From Orobanche coerulescens (taxonomy: Eukaryota; Streptophyta; Magnoliopsida; Lamiales; Orobanchaceae): DNA of 64,000 nt. Position 1 is the first letter of the stretch, and every line of letters starts with the position of its first letter. This document shows, piece by piece, positions 11,122-22,773 of this stretch. The DNA lies in NCBI GenBank assembly GCA_033398695.1, contig CM065805.1, positions 72,446,762 through 72,510,761 of the forward strand, read 5' to 3'. The notes beneath the pieces are model-generated. The model ran no database searches and was not told the DNA's origin. It saw only the letters and a list, made by a program, of their open reading frames with translations. A program made the translations under genes and the position numbers.

Positions 11122-12206
11122 GAGGTATTTTTGTTTTCCTTTGTAACTTGTATTTTTCTGCTTTCTCTTTGTATTGCCTTCGGGCTTCATGTTGTACGAA
11201 CTCCTTTTGATAATGAATGAAATATTCCTTTTTCGCACTGTGTCTTTTTTTTTATGTACGGTCGCTCTTGAATGTTTGCGTGCAATTTTTACAAGTATGT
11301 GTATGATTGCATCCGATGTCTTGTTCGTCCGACTGGTTGTTTGAATGTCGAATGTATTGACATGTTTCGAATCGAAATTCTTACTTGTAGATATTATTTG
11401 AACAATGTCGATCGTCCTACGTGTATTTGAGCGAAGCCGATTGGGTGCGGTTCCTTCTTTCGATCGAATTTAGGACTAGCTCCCCTATTCACCCTACCCC
11501 CTTGTTTTTGTTTACTTATCGTAAGTAAGGGTACAAAAACAAGTTTGTTAGGCAAGCTATCTTTAGTTTTGCCGACTCTGAGGGGTTGTGCACGGTCGCG
11601 GAGTTCGATGGACCGATCTCCACAACCGTGTCTTTGTATGCGAGGGACATTGCCTATCCCGCAACTCACTTTATTGTGAGGGTCCTCCGTTAGGCTGCGC
11701 CTGCCTCGTATTTAAACGAAAGGTAGGCGATCTTGGTCTGGAGGAGTCCTTGCACGGGGCGTCGTTGGTTTATTCGACTCCACGTCCGCGGCTTTGTAAG
11801 CACCTTTCTAGCTCGGGTCGACACGTTAAATGACGACCCTCGATGGTATACGTTGTGACGGGGTAGGGACGCGTCGCCTTGTCCGAGTACATCATGTTAT
11901 ATGACGTAATTTGAGGACGTGCGAACGTGTCCCCTGATCATTTTGGAGGGTCCTTTGGCTACGCCGGCCTCGTATTTAAACGAAGGGCGGGCGCTCTCAT
12001 CCCGAAGGAACCTTGCATGGGCGAAGCTGTCGGTTCCATCGACCTCCAGGACCATGGCTGCATTGATTCTACCTCGGATCGTCATGATCAACGATCGTCG
12101 GCGGTATGCGATATGCCTGGTGGGGCGATCGCCAGAATAGATGGGATAGGAAAAAATATCATTATATTCCTTGTACATTGGGCAGTTGAAATTGAATACA
12201 AAATTT
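11122..12206. repeat. spacer between extra gene and pol of Tat-2, with repeated module
   Basis: No gene is seen. A polyadenylation-like AT-rich end (gataatgaatgaaatattcc near 11209) follows the extra gene. Two diverged copies of a module of about 250 bp follow, each with cctcgtatttaaacgaa (about 11704 and 11969) and a downstream ccttgcacgg or ccttgcatgg word. The same module is found at the left edge of the window in Tat-1. It lies where the convergent transcripts of pol (minus) and the extra gene (plus) would meet. Confidence 0.6.
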
Positions 12207-13499
12207 TCACTGGTAGTATTTTTTCAGATGCACGGCGTTCCAGGGGTATTGATCCGGGGTGCCGTCAGGATGTTCAAGTTCGTAGGCTCCCTTAGTCAGC
12301 CATTTAGATATCCTAAAAGGTCCTTCCCAGTTCGGACCAAAAACGCCTGTGTGGGTTTGGATCTTCTTGAGGACGAGATCACCCACTTGAAACCTTCTTT
12401 CTTTGACTTTTGAATTGAAGAACTTCTCGGCTCTCCTTTTGTGGATTGTGTTCTTCATTTATGAGGTCAGCCGTCGTTCTTCGAGCATGTCTAGGTCGAT
12501 TCGTCGGGCCACATTGTTGTCGGTCGTCATCTCCTGTTCGGTTTTATGGCTGAGGATGGCGATCTCCGAAGGAATCACCACCTCTGTTCTGAAGGCGAGG
12601 GCGAATGGGGTTTCGCCGGTTGAATTACGGGTCGTCGTTCGATAAGACCACAAAACGTCTGGAAGCTCGCTCGCCCATCGCCCTTGCCTGGATTCTTGTC
12701 GCGCTTTAATTGTGTGTTTGAGGATCTTGTTCACAGCCTCTACCTGTCCGTTCGTCTGAGGGTGATAGGGTGCTGAAAACAATCTTTTGATTCCCCATTT
12801 CTCACAGAATTGCATGATTTCTAAGCCGTCGAACTGCTTTTCGTTGTCGGAGATAATGGCCTGGGGCAGACCGAATCGGCATACGATGTTTCTCCACATA
12901 AACTTGATCACTTGCTCTTGGCCGATCTTCTTGAGCGGTTCGGCCTCAGCCCATTTGGTGAAATAGTCGACCCCTACGATGGCGAACTTACAACCCCCTG
13001 GAGCCGTCGGCAAGGGACCTATAAGGTCGATGCCCCATTATGCGAATGGCCAAGCGCTATACATGGAGGTGAGCTGTTCGGGGGATAGTTTAATGTTGGG
13101 GCCCATTATCTGACACCTATGACACGATCTGGCATTGACGATCGCATCCTTCTGAAATGATGGCCAAAAAAAACCTTGCCTGGTTGTCTTATGGATGAGA
13201 GCTCGCCCGTCCGCATGGTTTCCACAAATCCCGTCATGGATCTCAGCTAAAATGAGCCGACCTTCCTCCGGTGTAATACACTTGAGGAGGGGAAGGCTGA
13301 AGGCTCGCTTGTAAAGCCGGTCGTCCAATAGGGTATATCTGGTCGCACGGAGCTGGAGTTGGTGAGCTTTAACACGGTCGTCAGGGACTGTTCCGTCCTT
13401 TAAGTATTTGATGAACGGAGTCATCCAGTTCTCCTCGGCGATGGTGACCGTGGTAACCAGGCTTCTGTCGATCGTCGGCCTTGCTGACTTTGTGATTTG
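12207..13499 (-). pseudogene. pol: integrase of Tat-2 pol
   Basis: Integrase inserts the element cDNA into the host genome. An N-terminal zinc-binding part reads CGNHADGRALIHK, then GFFWPSF and CHRCQ. The catalytic core begins near WGIDLIGPL and carries the expected acidic residues in VDYFTKW, ISDNEKQF and NGQVEAVN. The C-terminal part has KVKERRFQVGDLVLKK and GPNWEGPFRI. In-frame stops interrupt it: TAA after WPFA near 13035 and TAA after RRLTS near 12459. The end at LKKYYQ (12207) is a normal Ty3/gypsy integrase end without a chromodomain, as expected for Tat rather than chromoviruses. Confidence 0.9.
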
Positions 13500-15685
13500 G
13501 ATATTGGAGAAGTCGGCTGCCCCATCCGATGATGCTAGTTTGGAAAGGGCATCGGCCTGGGAGTTGTGTTCTCTCAGGACTTGTTCGATTAGCACTTCTT
13601 CAAATTTTGTGCACATTTAGGCGACCAGCTCTTGGTATTTGACCATTTGTTCGTCGCGCGCTTCATATTCTCCCTTGACTTGGTTCACGACCAAAAGTGA
13701 GTCCATGAAGATATGGAGGCGACGAACATCTAAGGCGAGGGCTAGATCGAGCCCGCCTACTAAGGCTTCGTATTCGGCTTCATTATTGGTAGCACGGAAG
13801 CTGAAACGCACAGCATTAGTGAAACTTTGTCCGTCGGGACTGATGAGGACAATTCCTGCCCCTGCTCTCGAATTGGTCGTCGAGCCATCCACATATAACT
13901 TCCAGGCAGGTCGGCCAACCTGGGTTGGACTGTGAGGGAACGTTAATTCCACCACGAAGTCCGCCAGAGCTTGGCCTTTGATCGCCGTGCGAGGAGCGTA
14001 AGTGACACCGTATTGGGCGATCTCCAGCGACCACTTGAGGAGTCGCCCGTTGGTGTCTGGTCGATGTAGAACTTGTCTTAGAGGTAGAGTTGTCAGGACT
14101 CCCACTTGATGTTCGAAGAAATAAGCCCTTAGTTTACGGACACTCATGACAAGGGCGTAGGCGATCTTCTCCAATGGTGTATAGCATGTTTCAGCGCCGT
14201 GGAGCGCCTGACTAACATAGTAGATCGGCAAGTGGGCTTGTCCCTCCGCTCGCACCAGAACGGCACTTAGTGCGACCTCCGAGGCTGCCAAGTAAAGGAA
14301 TAGTTTCTCACCGGGGATCGGCTTTGCCAGGATCTGGGGGTTAGATAGATATTCCTTTATTTTGGCGAACGATATCTGACTTTCCTTCGTCCATGCGAAC
14401 TTCTTGCTCTTGATGGTCGCGAAGAAAGGCTTGCATTTATCGCCGAGTCGAGATATGAAACGGTTGAGGGCGGCTAGACAACCTGTAAGGCGTTGTACTT
14501 GCTTGATGTTTCGCGGCTCCTGCATGTCAAGGATCGCCTGTATCTTGGTGGGGTTCGCCTCTATCCCCCTTTGGCTCACAATGTGCCCCAGGAATTTCCC
14601 GGAGCCCACCCCGAAGTTGCATTTCTTGGGGTTTAGCTTCATGTTGAATCTTTCGAGGATGGCGAACGTCTCGGCGAGATCATTGAGGTGATCTTCCTTC
14701 TTGAGGCTTTTGACCACGATGTCGTCAATGTAAACCTCCATGGTCTTGCCGATCTGATTGGCGAACATTCTGTTGACTAGTCGCTGGTAGGTTGCCCCTG
14801 CGTTTTTCAACCCGAACGGCATTCAGACCCAAAAGTATGTCTTTTTCCATGTGGAAAGATGTGTTTTATGTATTTCTCCGCCATTGGAATTTGATGATAT
14901 CCGGCGAAGGCATCCATAAACGACATCATTTCGCAACCTGCTGTGCTATCGACCAAGTGATCAATATGAGGCATCGGAAAGTGATCTTTTGGGCATGCCG
15001 CATTGAGGTTGGTGAAGTCGATGCATAACCTCCAGGAACCAGTCGGCTTCTTGACGAGTACCGCGTTGGCGACCCATTGTGGTTCGTCTGTAGCTACCCC
15101 GATTAATTTGTTGTTGAGTAATTTTTGGACTTCTACGTCGAGCGCCGCGTATTTTTCGGGACCGAATTTCCTACGTTTTTGGTGAACAGGCTTCATCGCC
15201 GGGTCAATCTTTAGATAGTGGCAAGCGTGCTCAGGACTTATGCCGACCATATCTTGATGCGACCAGGAAAAGACTCCGATGTTCTTACATAGCAAATTGA
15301 TCAAATCCCGTTTTAGTTCGCGGTCGATGCTTGCGCCGATCTGTACTTCCCGTTCTGGATGAGCCGGATCTATCGTTATACTCTCCAACTCTTCGACGGG
15401 GACGGTCGCCTCTCGTTTGGAACGATTTACGGACTCGATTCTCGAATCGATGTCAAGACTTAGCTCGAAACCGATCCTTGGCTCGATGTCGTCCGTTAAC
15501 CGAAACGAGATGGCGTCCCCTGAGTCGGGTTGGTATGATGTGCTCGGCTCGTCGATCTCCATGGGTTGATCGTCGATCGTTTCAATTTTACATATAGCAT
15601 GGGACATATTGAAAGCAGTAACGACATAGGAGTAACTCAAACATCTTTTTGCCATTAGCTGAACTCCTTTTACAGTACCGACCAT
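13500..15685 (-). pseudogene. pol: reverse transcriptase, RNase H and second RNase H of Tat-2 pol
   Basis: RT converts element RNA to cDNA. RT blocks are present: WRLCIDFTNLNAACPKDHFP, FMDAFAGYHQIPM, MPFGLKNAGATYQRL and the YIDD active site (14721-14732). A first RNase H domain follows (LFLYLAASEVALSAVLVR, YYVSQALHGAE, TPLEKIAYALV). A second, archaeal-type RNase H follows with WKLYVDGSTTNSRAGAGIV, ATNNEAEYEALVGGL, IFMDSLLVVNQV and QADALSKLAS. This tandem RNase H arrangement is a Tat-lineage marker. Breaks: a frameshift near 14850-14870, a TGA just before MPFGL (14823), and an in-frame TAA at 13617 inside the second RNase H. Confidence 0.92.
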
Positions 15686-17993
15686 CCCATCGGCAGTGGG
15701 GAATTTGATACAGTAAAAGAAAGATGAGGCGACCGCCTCAAAGGTTTCTAAAAAGTGGCGACCTAGGAACCCATTATAGATGCTGGGGCCTATCTATGAT
15801 TACAAAACTTAGGTTCCTAGTAATCCTAACCTTGGGATCATAAAAGCATATTAGGTCGACGGAGAGCTTGATCCTCCCGTAGGCTTGGACTGTGTTGTCG
15901 CCGAACCCTTGTAGCACGGTGTCGAACGGCTTGATGAATTTGATTAAGTTGCCGAGTTGGTCTAGGGCGGATTTGAATATGATGTTGCAGAAACTCCCAT
16001 TGTCGACCAGCACGCGATCGACCGTCTTCCCAAGGATACAGGCGGAGATCACCAGTGCATCCTCTTTGGGGCATTGCACTCCCTCCCTGTCTTTGTTGGA
16101 GAAGGTGATGAGTGCGTCTTTAGAGATGGTCGGCTCCGGAGGTACCACGACATGGACCCCGGCGAACGCCCTCAGCTCGGCCTTTCGCTTCCTGTTTGAC
16201 ATGGTGGAAACCGGGGAAAGACCCCCGAGGTTTCCACCTCCTGCTTGAAGCATGTTGATCCGACCGCCAGGGTTGATCGGAGGGACCGACTCATCAGAGT
16301 ACTCCGGCTCATGCTCGATTCTGGCGACCAGATTGGGAGGAGTTCTCTCGTGTTGTCGGCGCTCGCGCCCTCCGGTCCTTTCCGTCCTAGGCTCTGGCTT
16401 GGTGACCAAGTTGTCCAGTTTGCCCTCCTCAAACAGTCTCCAGAGTTGTCTGAGGAGGTCGCGGCATTGACTGGTGTTGTGGCCGGGACTCTTGTGGTAG
16501 GCACAAAATTTGCTACGGTCTAGATGTCCGTGGTCCCTTATCGGCTTTGGTTTGGAGAGCCACTCGCGACCCTTGATTGCTTTGAAGATGTGGGCGGGAG
16601 ATAAGTTGAGGTTGTGGAGAAGGTGGACCTCTACATCCTCGAAGGCTTTGAACTCGCCAGGCGGCTTGGCGACCGCCTTTCTGGGCTTGGCGACCGCCTT
16701 CTTATGGACATGGGATGGCGCCTTTCCTTCTTCGGACGGTCCCTCGTCTAAGCGGAGGGAGAGCATCCTCTGCCTGGCCAAGAAGTCGGCGACTCTGATG
16801 CGGAAGACCGAGTAGGTCGGGGGGATATCCTTTGTGATGTGCCTGAACATGGGCGAGCGTCCGTGGAATCCGCTCATGACTGAGTGGAGAGCAAGTTCGT
16901 CGCTGATGGGCTAGCCGGTGAGGACTATCTCGTCTACCCGGTCTATGTAATCTTCGTCTGACTCGTCCTTCCCCTGCTTGATTTTCATCATGCGGTGGGG
17001 GCCTTCAGGGCGAGCGACTTTGGCGGTGAAGTACGACGTGAAGTCTTTCGCCAGCTTCTCAAAGCAGTTGATTGGGCGAGGTGGTAGTGAGACGTACCAC
17101 CTGTGGGCGAGGTCGCCCAGTGTTAATGGGAACATTCGACACTTGGTCGCATCTGATGCTCCACATCCGGTCATGTAGATCCGGAATTTGCTCAAGTGGG
17201 TTTCCGGATCCGATCTCCCCTCATATAGAGGTGTTTGTGGGGGATTGATCGTTGGTTGGACTGGGGCGAGCTCGATCTGAGTCGTGAGTGGTTCGCTTGG
17301 TCCAATGATCGATCTCCTAGCGCCTGCCCCATTTTCCAGGAGCGCCTTCATCTCGTCGAGCTGGCGTTGCATGGCGGCCATCGCCGTCGCCTGACTGCTC
17401 ACCTATTGGCTCTCAGAGTGCGAACCAAGGCGATCGTGTACTGATCCCCTAGCCCCGTGGTGAATGACGAGCTCCCTGCCAGTGGGTTCCTTCCTCAGGC
17501 GAGCAGGGGCTCGCTGACCGACCTGTCTCCTGGGAGTCGGATATGCCGAACTCCTGGTAAAGGATTCGGATACCGATGTCTCCCGGTTGGGGCCTGAGTG
17601 CCCGGGTCACCATGAGGGATCGCTCCCCAGGCGGCTGAAGACGGAATCGTCCCGCCTTACGAGAGCCTTCTCTTGTGGCTCGGGGCTTTCTGTCGATTTC
17701 TCAACATAGATCCCCTTGAGCTTCCGTTTGCTTTCCCGACGGATGGTTGACGGAGTGATGGTGGGCGAGCCATTGGCCTTCTGTCGCTCCCTGAGGATGG
17801 CTATAGCCTCCTCAATCTGTTCCGTGGTCTGGAACTGATCGAGTGAGAGGCTAGAACCGTCCCTCGGGGGCGGGAGTGAGAGCCTAGCGTCGCCACGGTC
17901 TCCTTCCGACGTGGGCTGGGATTCGGTCCAGGCCGGAATGAGGTTTCCGGCAGATCTTAGGGTGGCTCTCTTGGAGGTCGTTGCAGATGTCAT
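15686..17993 (-). pseudogene. gag: gag and protease of Tat-2
   Basis: The chosen start is MTSATTSKRATL at 17993, matching Tat-1. The capsid-like core MFPLTLGDLAHRWYVSLP through EGPHRMMKIKQGKDESDEDY lies near 17180-16950. Further on, FCAYHKSPGHNTSQC is the Cys/His motif usual in this lineage. The aspartic protease has LVDNGSFCNIIF (15985-16010 region), with DNG in place of the more common DTG or DSG; Tat and Athila proteases often vary here. In-frame stops: TGA after GSDPSW (17607), TAG before VSSQATAMAAM (17403), and TAG at 16911 where Tat-1 has a GAG codon. The protease frame shifts at about 15775 and the end is still recognisable as FLGRHFLETFEAV. Confidence 0.88.
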
Positions 17994-18102
17994 TTTTCTG
18001 AAGGCTTTTCTATTGAAGAACAGTGAGTGTTTCTTCAAGTGTATGTCCGGAGAACAGTGAGTGTTCTTCGAGACGGTAGGAACAAAAATGAAGGTTTAGG
18101 TG

Positions 18103-18120
18103 CCCTCCTTCTAGCGCCAA
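18103..18120 (-). other. primer binding site of Tat-2
   Basis: On the minus strand TTGGCGCTAGAAGGAGGG follows the LTR end after one base. The Tat-1 site differs at one base. A tRNA ending in GCGCCA is implied; I could not name it. Confidence 0.6.
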
Positions 18121-18121
18121 T

Positions 18122-18149
18122 TGTTGTTACCCAAAATATTATCCGGAGA
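18122..18149 (-). mobile_element. stub of the Tat-2 5' LTR
   Basis: Only tgttgttacccaaaatatta plus atccggag remain of an LTR that should be about 956 bp. The homology with the other Tat LTRs stops at about 18149, where unrelated Athila-like sequence begins. No target-site duplication is visible, so the junction looks like a deletion rather than a clean insertion. Confidence 0.75.
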
Positions 18150-18911
18150 ACACTAACCCTGGAAGCCGCAGCACCCATGCAATGAGCCGCGGCATGCTGC
18201 GCAATGCCCTGATCGCTTAAACAATCTGTATTGTGGGCTGCGGCTCACTTTCTACGTGCCGCGGCCCCTGATGAAGAATTTAAACGGCCAACGTATGCAT
18301 TATAACTCAGTCGGCTGAAACAATAGGTAACACTCCTCCAATCCCTTCCCCTTCCGCGCGGCGCAGGTCACCTTCCCCAAAATAATCCTTCTTCTCATCT
18401 ACTTCATCCAACACCAGGTACTCATTAATCTTTAGTTTGGTTTTCAATCAGGATTGAAAAGTGGGGTAATGTTTGTTCATTCATTGATGAATCTGTTTAT
18501 CTTTTCTAATTCTATCAAGATTTTGATCGGAATGTGTTGAGATTATCGATTGATTGTTGATTATGTTTGGTTGATTTGTCATGAATCTCTGTGATATTGT
18601 TGTTGTTGGGGATTGAATTGAGCAACGATTACTTTGGTTCTTCATTTAAATTGACGCACACAAAGTGTTTGATGAAATACCCCAATGAAACGTTTTTGAT
18701 CTAAACATCTCCAATTTGTTTGCAACACTACGATTATCTGAATAATATGCCCCCTACCTTATGCTTAGTTTGAGTTAAATTTTTCACATCATATCCCTCA
18801 TACGGAAGTGTAAGTCTTTAATGCTATATTCGTCCCCACAGTTACAAGTTGTGGTTGGTGTTTTGTTATTAAAGGCGTCGGATATCCTGTTTTAATTTTC
18901 AGGAACACATA
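18150..18911 (+). other. leader region of the Athila-like element
   Basis: No gene is seen. The first 140 bp are GC-rich with gccgcggc words (near 18200 and 18258), as in the element's 3' LTR. Then comes a pyrimidine-rich stretch ending ccaacaccag/gtactcattaatc near 18417, which looks like a splice donor. An AT-rich, intron-like stretch ends near 18901 (ttttaattttcag), just before the ATG at 18912. The 5' LTR and primer site are missing. Confidence 0.4.
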
Positions 18912-20101
18912 ATGGCACGCAAGAGAAAGTTGAGTTCCACTCATGCTACGACTCGTTCATCTCCCCCGAGAGGAGAAACTTCGCAAAACCGGACAAATGA
19001 GCATTCCCAATAATTCTCCGACATGGAGATCCATCGCATATTTAATGAGAAAATACGTCCTCGTCCCATAATTCCCGAGCGGGATTCACTCCCGCCCCCC
19101 AAGATGGCGAGCTACTAACTATGATTACTGAAATGGGATGGACTAGATTCATCGCACAGCCCGAGCCGGCCGTAATCTCTATCGTACAAGAATTCTATGC
19201 CAGTGTTCTATTACTTCAAATACAGGGAGTTCAGATGTTGGGGAGGCCGAATTTACGTACGGAGGTCATCGTCCGTGGCCAGATAGTGGACTTCTAGGCA
19301 GCTGTGATTTGGAGCTTATACGAGCTTCCTGAGGTAGACGAATCGACATTTACGCGGACTATGAGTAGCCTCACGAGGGAGGCTTTGCTAGAGGCACTTG
19401 CTCAGCCGGATTCCATTTGGGAAACGCACGTTCCGGGGTCCACAGCTTTCTTCTTCAAAAGTTTCCGCCTCAATCGGCTCGGACGAGCTTGGCTATATTT
19501 TCTCTGCTCACGAGTCGACCCTACTTCGCATATCCGTTCTGTGCTACTTCCTCGTGCCCGACTACTATATGCCATCATGGCTGGTCTTCGATTTGATGTG
19601 GCCCCATGCCTGGCCCGGTCTATTCTCCAGTGCATCCAAGGAGGGGCCAAGACAGGGCTCAAACATCCCTCTCTCATTTGCGCATTGTGCCACCAGTCGG
19701 GCGTGACTTGGTCAGATGACGAGCCGACTATAGCACCTCAGGGTCCGATCGATCATCGTATTATCTCTCACTTCGACCAGTGGGGTTGCGCGCGGGCACA
19801 CCCGCGGGGACGAGGATTTCTTCTAGACGAGCCACATGAGCACTCCCCCGAGCCACTTTTTCTGACGCATGAGCCGACGGCAGATACTGAGGATCAGACT
19901 GAGTCCACTCCACCGCCAGCGAGAGATGACCTTCTTCAGGAGATGTTTGACGGCTTGTGGGAGGAAATGTGAGCAGAGAGAGATAGCGAGATCGCAGCCG
20001 TTCGAGGGGAGATGCACGAGCAGGTCCGCCGGGCCAATCAGCATGCGGAGAGACGCTTAGCTGCGAGAGATGCCTACCACCGGGACTATTTAGCTATTTG
20101 A
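18912..20101 (+). pseudogene. Athila-type ORF (putative plant transposon protein domain)
   Basis: It begins MARKRKLSSTHATTRSSPPR at 18912 and meets stops at about 19011 and 19116. A frame change joins it to the long open stretch 19304-19972. Recognisable blocks are RPRPIIPERD, GVQMLGRPNLRTEVIVRG, LNRLGRAWLYFLCSRVDPTS, RARLLYAIMAGLRFDV and KHPSLICALCHQSGVTW. They match the conserved domain found in Athila-family proteins and many plant transposon ORFs (resembling Pfam PF20167). After a TGA at 19970 the frame continues with a charged, coil-like tail to about 20101. The protein's role is not established. There is no RT or integrase in this element. Confidence 0.7.
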
Positions 20102-21471
20102 CGGACCACATCCTTCGCCTGGACGGACCTTTCATTCCTCCGGTCAGGCCACCTACACTACCCACTTCGCCGGACGAGGCTGATGCCAGTGCCTGAGCTT
20201 ACCTTAGGGGAGTACTTGACCTTTCTCTTACTGCGTATCATTATTTGTTGTCCATTGAGGTCACTGTACTTCTTAAGTTGGGGGGGTTTCTTTTAGTTGT
20301 TATTTACTTTTTAGTTGTTATTTATTGATTTTATCCTTGCTTGTCTCCTATGATATTCTGGATATTGTTGCATTCGTGAGTATTTTGTGCAGCCTTGTGT
20401 AAGACCAATTATATGATACTGTTTTCTTTTTGAAGAAACGGATGATTATTGATCGAGTTCACATTATGTGATATTTTTTTCCCTCGAGTATTCATTTTGG
20501 TCTGATTTATTTTGCGTCATTGTGGTAGTCTTGGCATATAAGAAATGAGACATACATGTTTGTAGTGTCCGCATTACAGGAGCCGTCGTCTATATGTCTG
20601 GTGGCGCTATTCACTTAGCTAATCATCCAGTAACATTAGTCTTGTTGGCATTTAATTTAAGTACCTAAGGTTAGGCATTGAGTCGGACAGTTTTAATTCT
20701 CAAAATTGGAGCAATTTTGCATGTTCTGTGATGGGAAGTCTAGTAACCGGGGGTATTCACGTGACCCGTTGTTTACTCTCGCATAAAACGACAACCCTGA
20801 ATAGATTAATGGTTCAGAAAAATTGCATCTCCGATGATAGGAAGCCAAGTAGCCGGGGGTATTCACGTGACCCGTTGTTTACTCTCGCGTAAAACAGCAA
20901 CCTTGAATCGGACGTGCGGGAGTAGCTATTCGAGTTTTTTCTCTGCTGTAGAGGGAGACTTAGTAACTAGAAGCATTCATGAGCCCCATGAGTGTATTTT
21001 ACGTCAAACGGTTCCCCTATACATGACAATGGAAATCCACCCTAGGGTTCTTCCGATGAAACACCCCCGGAGTTGAAACCTAGTGGTTAACTCGAATCAT
21101 TATAATGAGTATATATAAGGGAGTGTTGTCCGGGGAATATTATTTATGATGAAATTCTTGTGTTTTTGCCACGAGGCTATGGGACTGGGCGAGTTGGCTT
21201 GTTATACTCTCAACATTCATATTGGCGGTCGGCTCAATTCACGTTTGTTAATCTTTGACCCTTGATTTTCTTCATGAGCTATTGATTAGCACTAAAAATG
21301 GTTACCTTGTGGAATCATTGTCTATACTGTGACTCACTAGTACGATATTCGTATTATTCTTTGAGATATTTAGGGTAGTATTAATTAGTTGAGCACTATG
21401 GATTTGCACGATTGCCCACGATACTTGTCGTCTTATTTGAAATTGATTTTTGCTTGAGGACAAGCAGAGGC
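20102..21471 (+). repeat. non-coding 3' region of the Athila-like element, with a diverged tandem repeat
   Basis: No gene is seen. Near 20277 a G-run (aagttgggggggtttc) resembles an internal polypurine tract. Between 20729 and about 20935 a unit of about 104 bp is repeated; both copies contain gggggtattcacgtgacccg followed by ttgtttactctcgc. A third, more degenerate copy may follow (about 20945-21030). Non-coding tracts between the ORF and the 3' LTR are common in Athila-type elements. Confidence 0.5.
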
Positions 21472-21486
21472 TTAAGTTTGGGGGTA
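21472..21486 (+). other. polypurine tract of the Athila-like element
   Basis: The sequence ttaagtttgggggta follows gaggacaagcagaggc. This is the typical end of the internal region of Athila elements, directly before the 3' LTR. Confidence 0.65.
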
Positions 21487-21487
21487 T

Positions 21488-22773
21488 TTATTACATGTAT
21501 TTTGTGCGCTTGATTATCATTATTTTATCTCCATTTTGGATTTAAATCTGCATAAATGAGCTCTTAATGCATTATGTTTATATGTTTTGAAGGAAATTAG
21601 AGTCTGGAAGCTTAAACGAAGAAAAACGGGCTAAAACGACATTTTTTTGTCAAGGGCCGCGTCGCTTCGAGCCAGAGCCGCGGCACAGGCACACCTAGAA
21701 GTAACCGGTACAAACTGTACCAGGGGCCGCAGCACGCTCATTTGAGCTGCGGCCCGTAAGGAAAAATTGCCCAGGCCTGGGCAGCGCATGGGCAAAGGGC
21801 CGCGGCACACTTAAGCCAGGCCGCGGCCCGCGGCGCGGGATTTCTGATGTCAGCCCGCAATTTTGACTGTTTTGGAAGCCGTTTTCGACCTAATCCTCGG
21901 ACACGTTTTTGGAGGCGGAAAGAAGGTTATGAAAAGACGGTGAAGGTCAGAAAAGAAAGATCGATGAAGAGGAGAAAAATACCTAGCAGCAGAAAGCAAA
22001 GGCCAGAGAACGGAAGAGATTCGGTTCTTGAATTGTGTTTGGATTTCTTTCCTATGTTTTATTTGAATCTTTGTATATTGATTTAGCATGTCGAGCTAGA
22101 CCCTTTATTTCTAGGATTGTGATGAAACTGAGATTTTGATGAATTTTCTTGATTTTACGTTATTAATATATTTCCCTATTCTATTGAGTTTTCCCCAACT
22201 GTTCTTAATGCTTTCAATTGTGTGGCCTATAATTGAATTGTTATAATTACGTAACTTGAATCGGGAGAGGAGAGTTAGTAGTGAAAATTGGGTGAAAACC
22301 GTTTTGTCTTGTGAGATAGGAATATACTCATAGGAATTGCGAAGCTCGTTTGAAGATTTTAGAACTATTTGGCTATTGTTGAATTAACTCACCTAGGAAT
22401 AGAGTGAATTATTCACCTTGGAAAATTCTTCTGACCTCGGGAGAGGCATTAGATTATCTTAGAATCTTCGCTTTTAATAAATTGAGAAATTACATAAATT
22501 TTATTAATCAAGATTAATTCGGATTAATCGAGACGAATTCTTAATCCTAGATTCTTCTCTTATTTGATCTCCTTTCTTCGGATTATTGATTTTGTTATTT
22601 GTTTCCAGTTTATCGCTTTATTTAGCTTTTAATAATTCTTCAACCTCAAAATTCGGTTGTTCAAATAAAATTAGGAATACGAATAAATTGGTAATTAGTG
22701 CATCAGTCCTCGAGGGAACGATATCTTTCTCATCACTTTATTACTTGATTACGACAACGTGCACTTGCGTGCA
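21488..22773 (+). mobile_element. 3' LTR of the Athila-like element (about 1.29 kb)
   Basis: It follows the polypurine tract and ends ctttattacttgattacgac...cttgcgtgca, a typical Athila LTR end with an inverted TGCA terminus. The U3-like part is GC-rich with gccgcgg palindromes near 21657, 21681, 21800 and 21820. The rest is AT-rich. The start is uncertain by about 10 bp because the 5' LTR is not available for comparison. It abuts a copia LTR stub at 22774. Confidence 0.6.

Larger units (their letters stand above)
6951..18149 (-). mobile_element. Tat-2: Ty3/gypsy element of the Tat lineage, 5' LTR truncated
   Basis: Read on the minus strand the order is 5' LTR stub (18122-18149), PBS, gag, protease, RT, RNase H, second RNase H, integrase, spacer, an antisense extra gene, PPT and 3' LTR. 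A second, archaeal-type RNase H and an extra antisense gene between pol and the 3' LTR are known hallmarks of Tat-lineage elements. Gag and pol contain many stops and frameshifts, so the copy is inactive. It is inserted in the copia-1 3' LTR. Its own 5' LTR is lost at a junction with the Athila-like remnant. Confidence 0.9.

Noticed and set aside
10411..11238. 275-codon minus-strand ORF opposite exon 4 of the extra gene
   Set aside because: It is a shadow of the coiled-coil reading frame on the plus strand, caused by biased codons.
20729..20936. Possible structured RNA or tRNA-like repeat
   Set aside because: The repeat unit has no tRNA A/B box arrangement; it is a diverged tandem repeat in a non-coding retrotransposon region.
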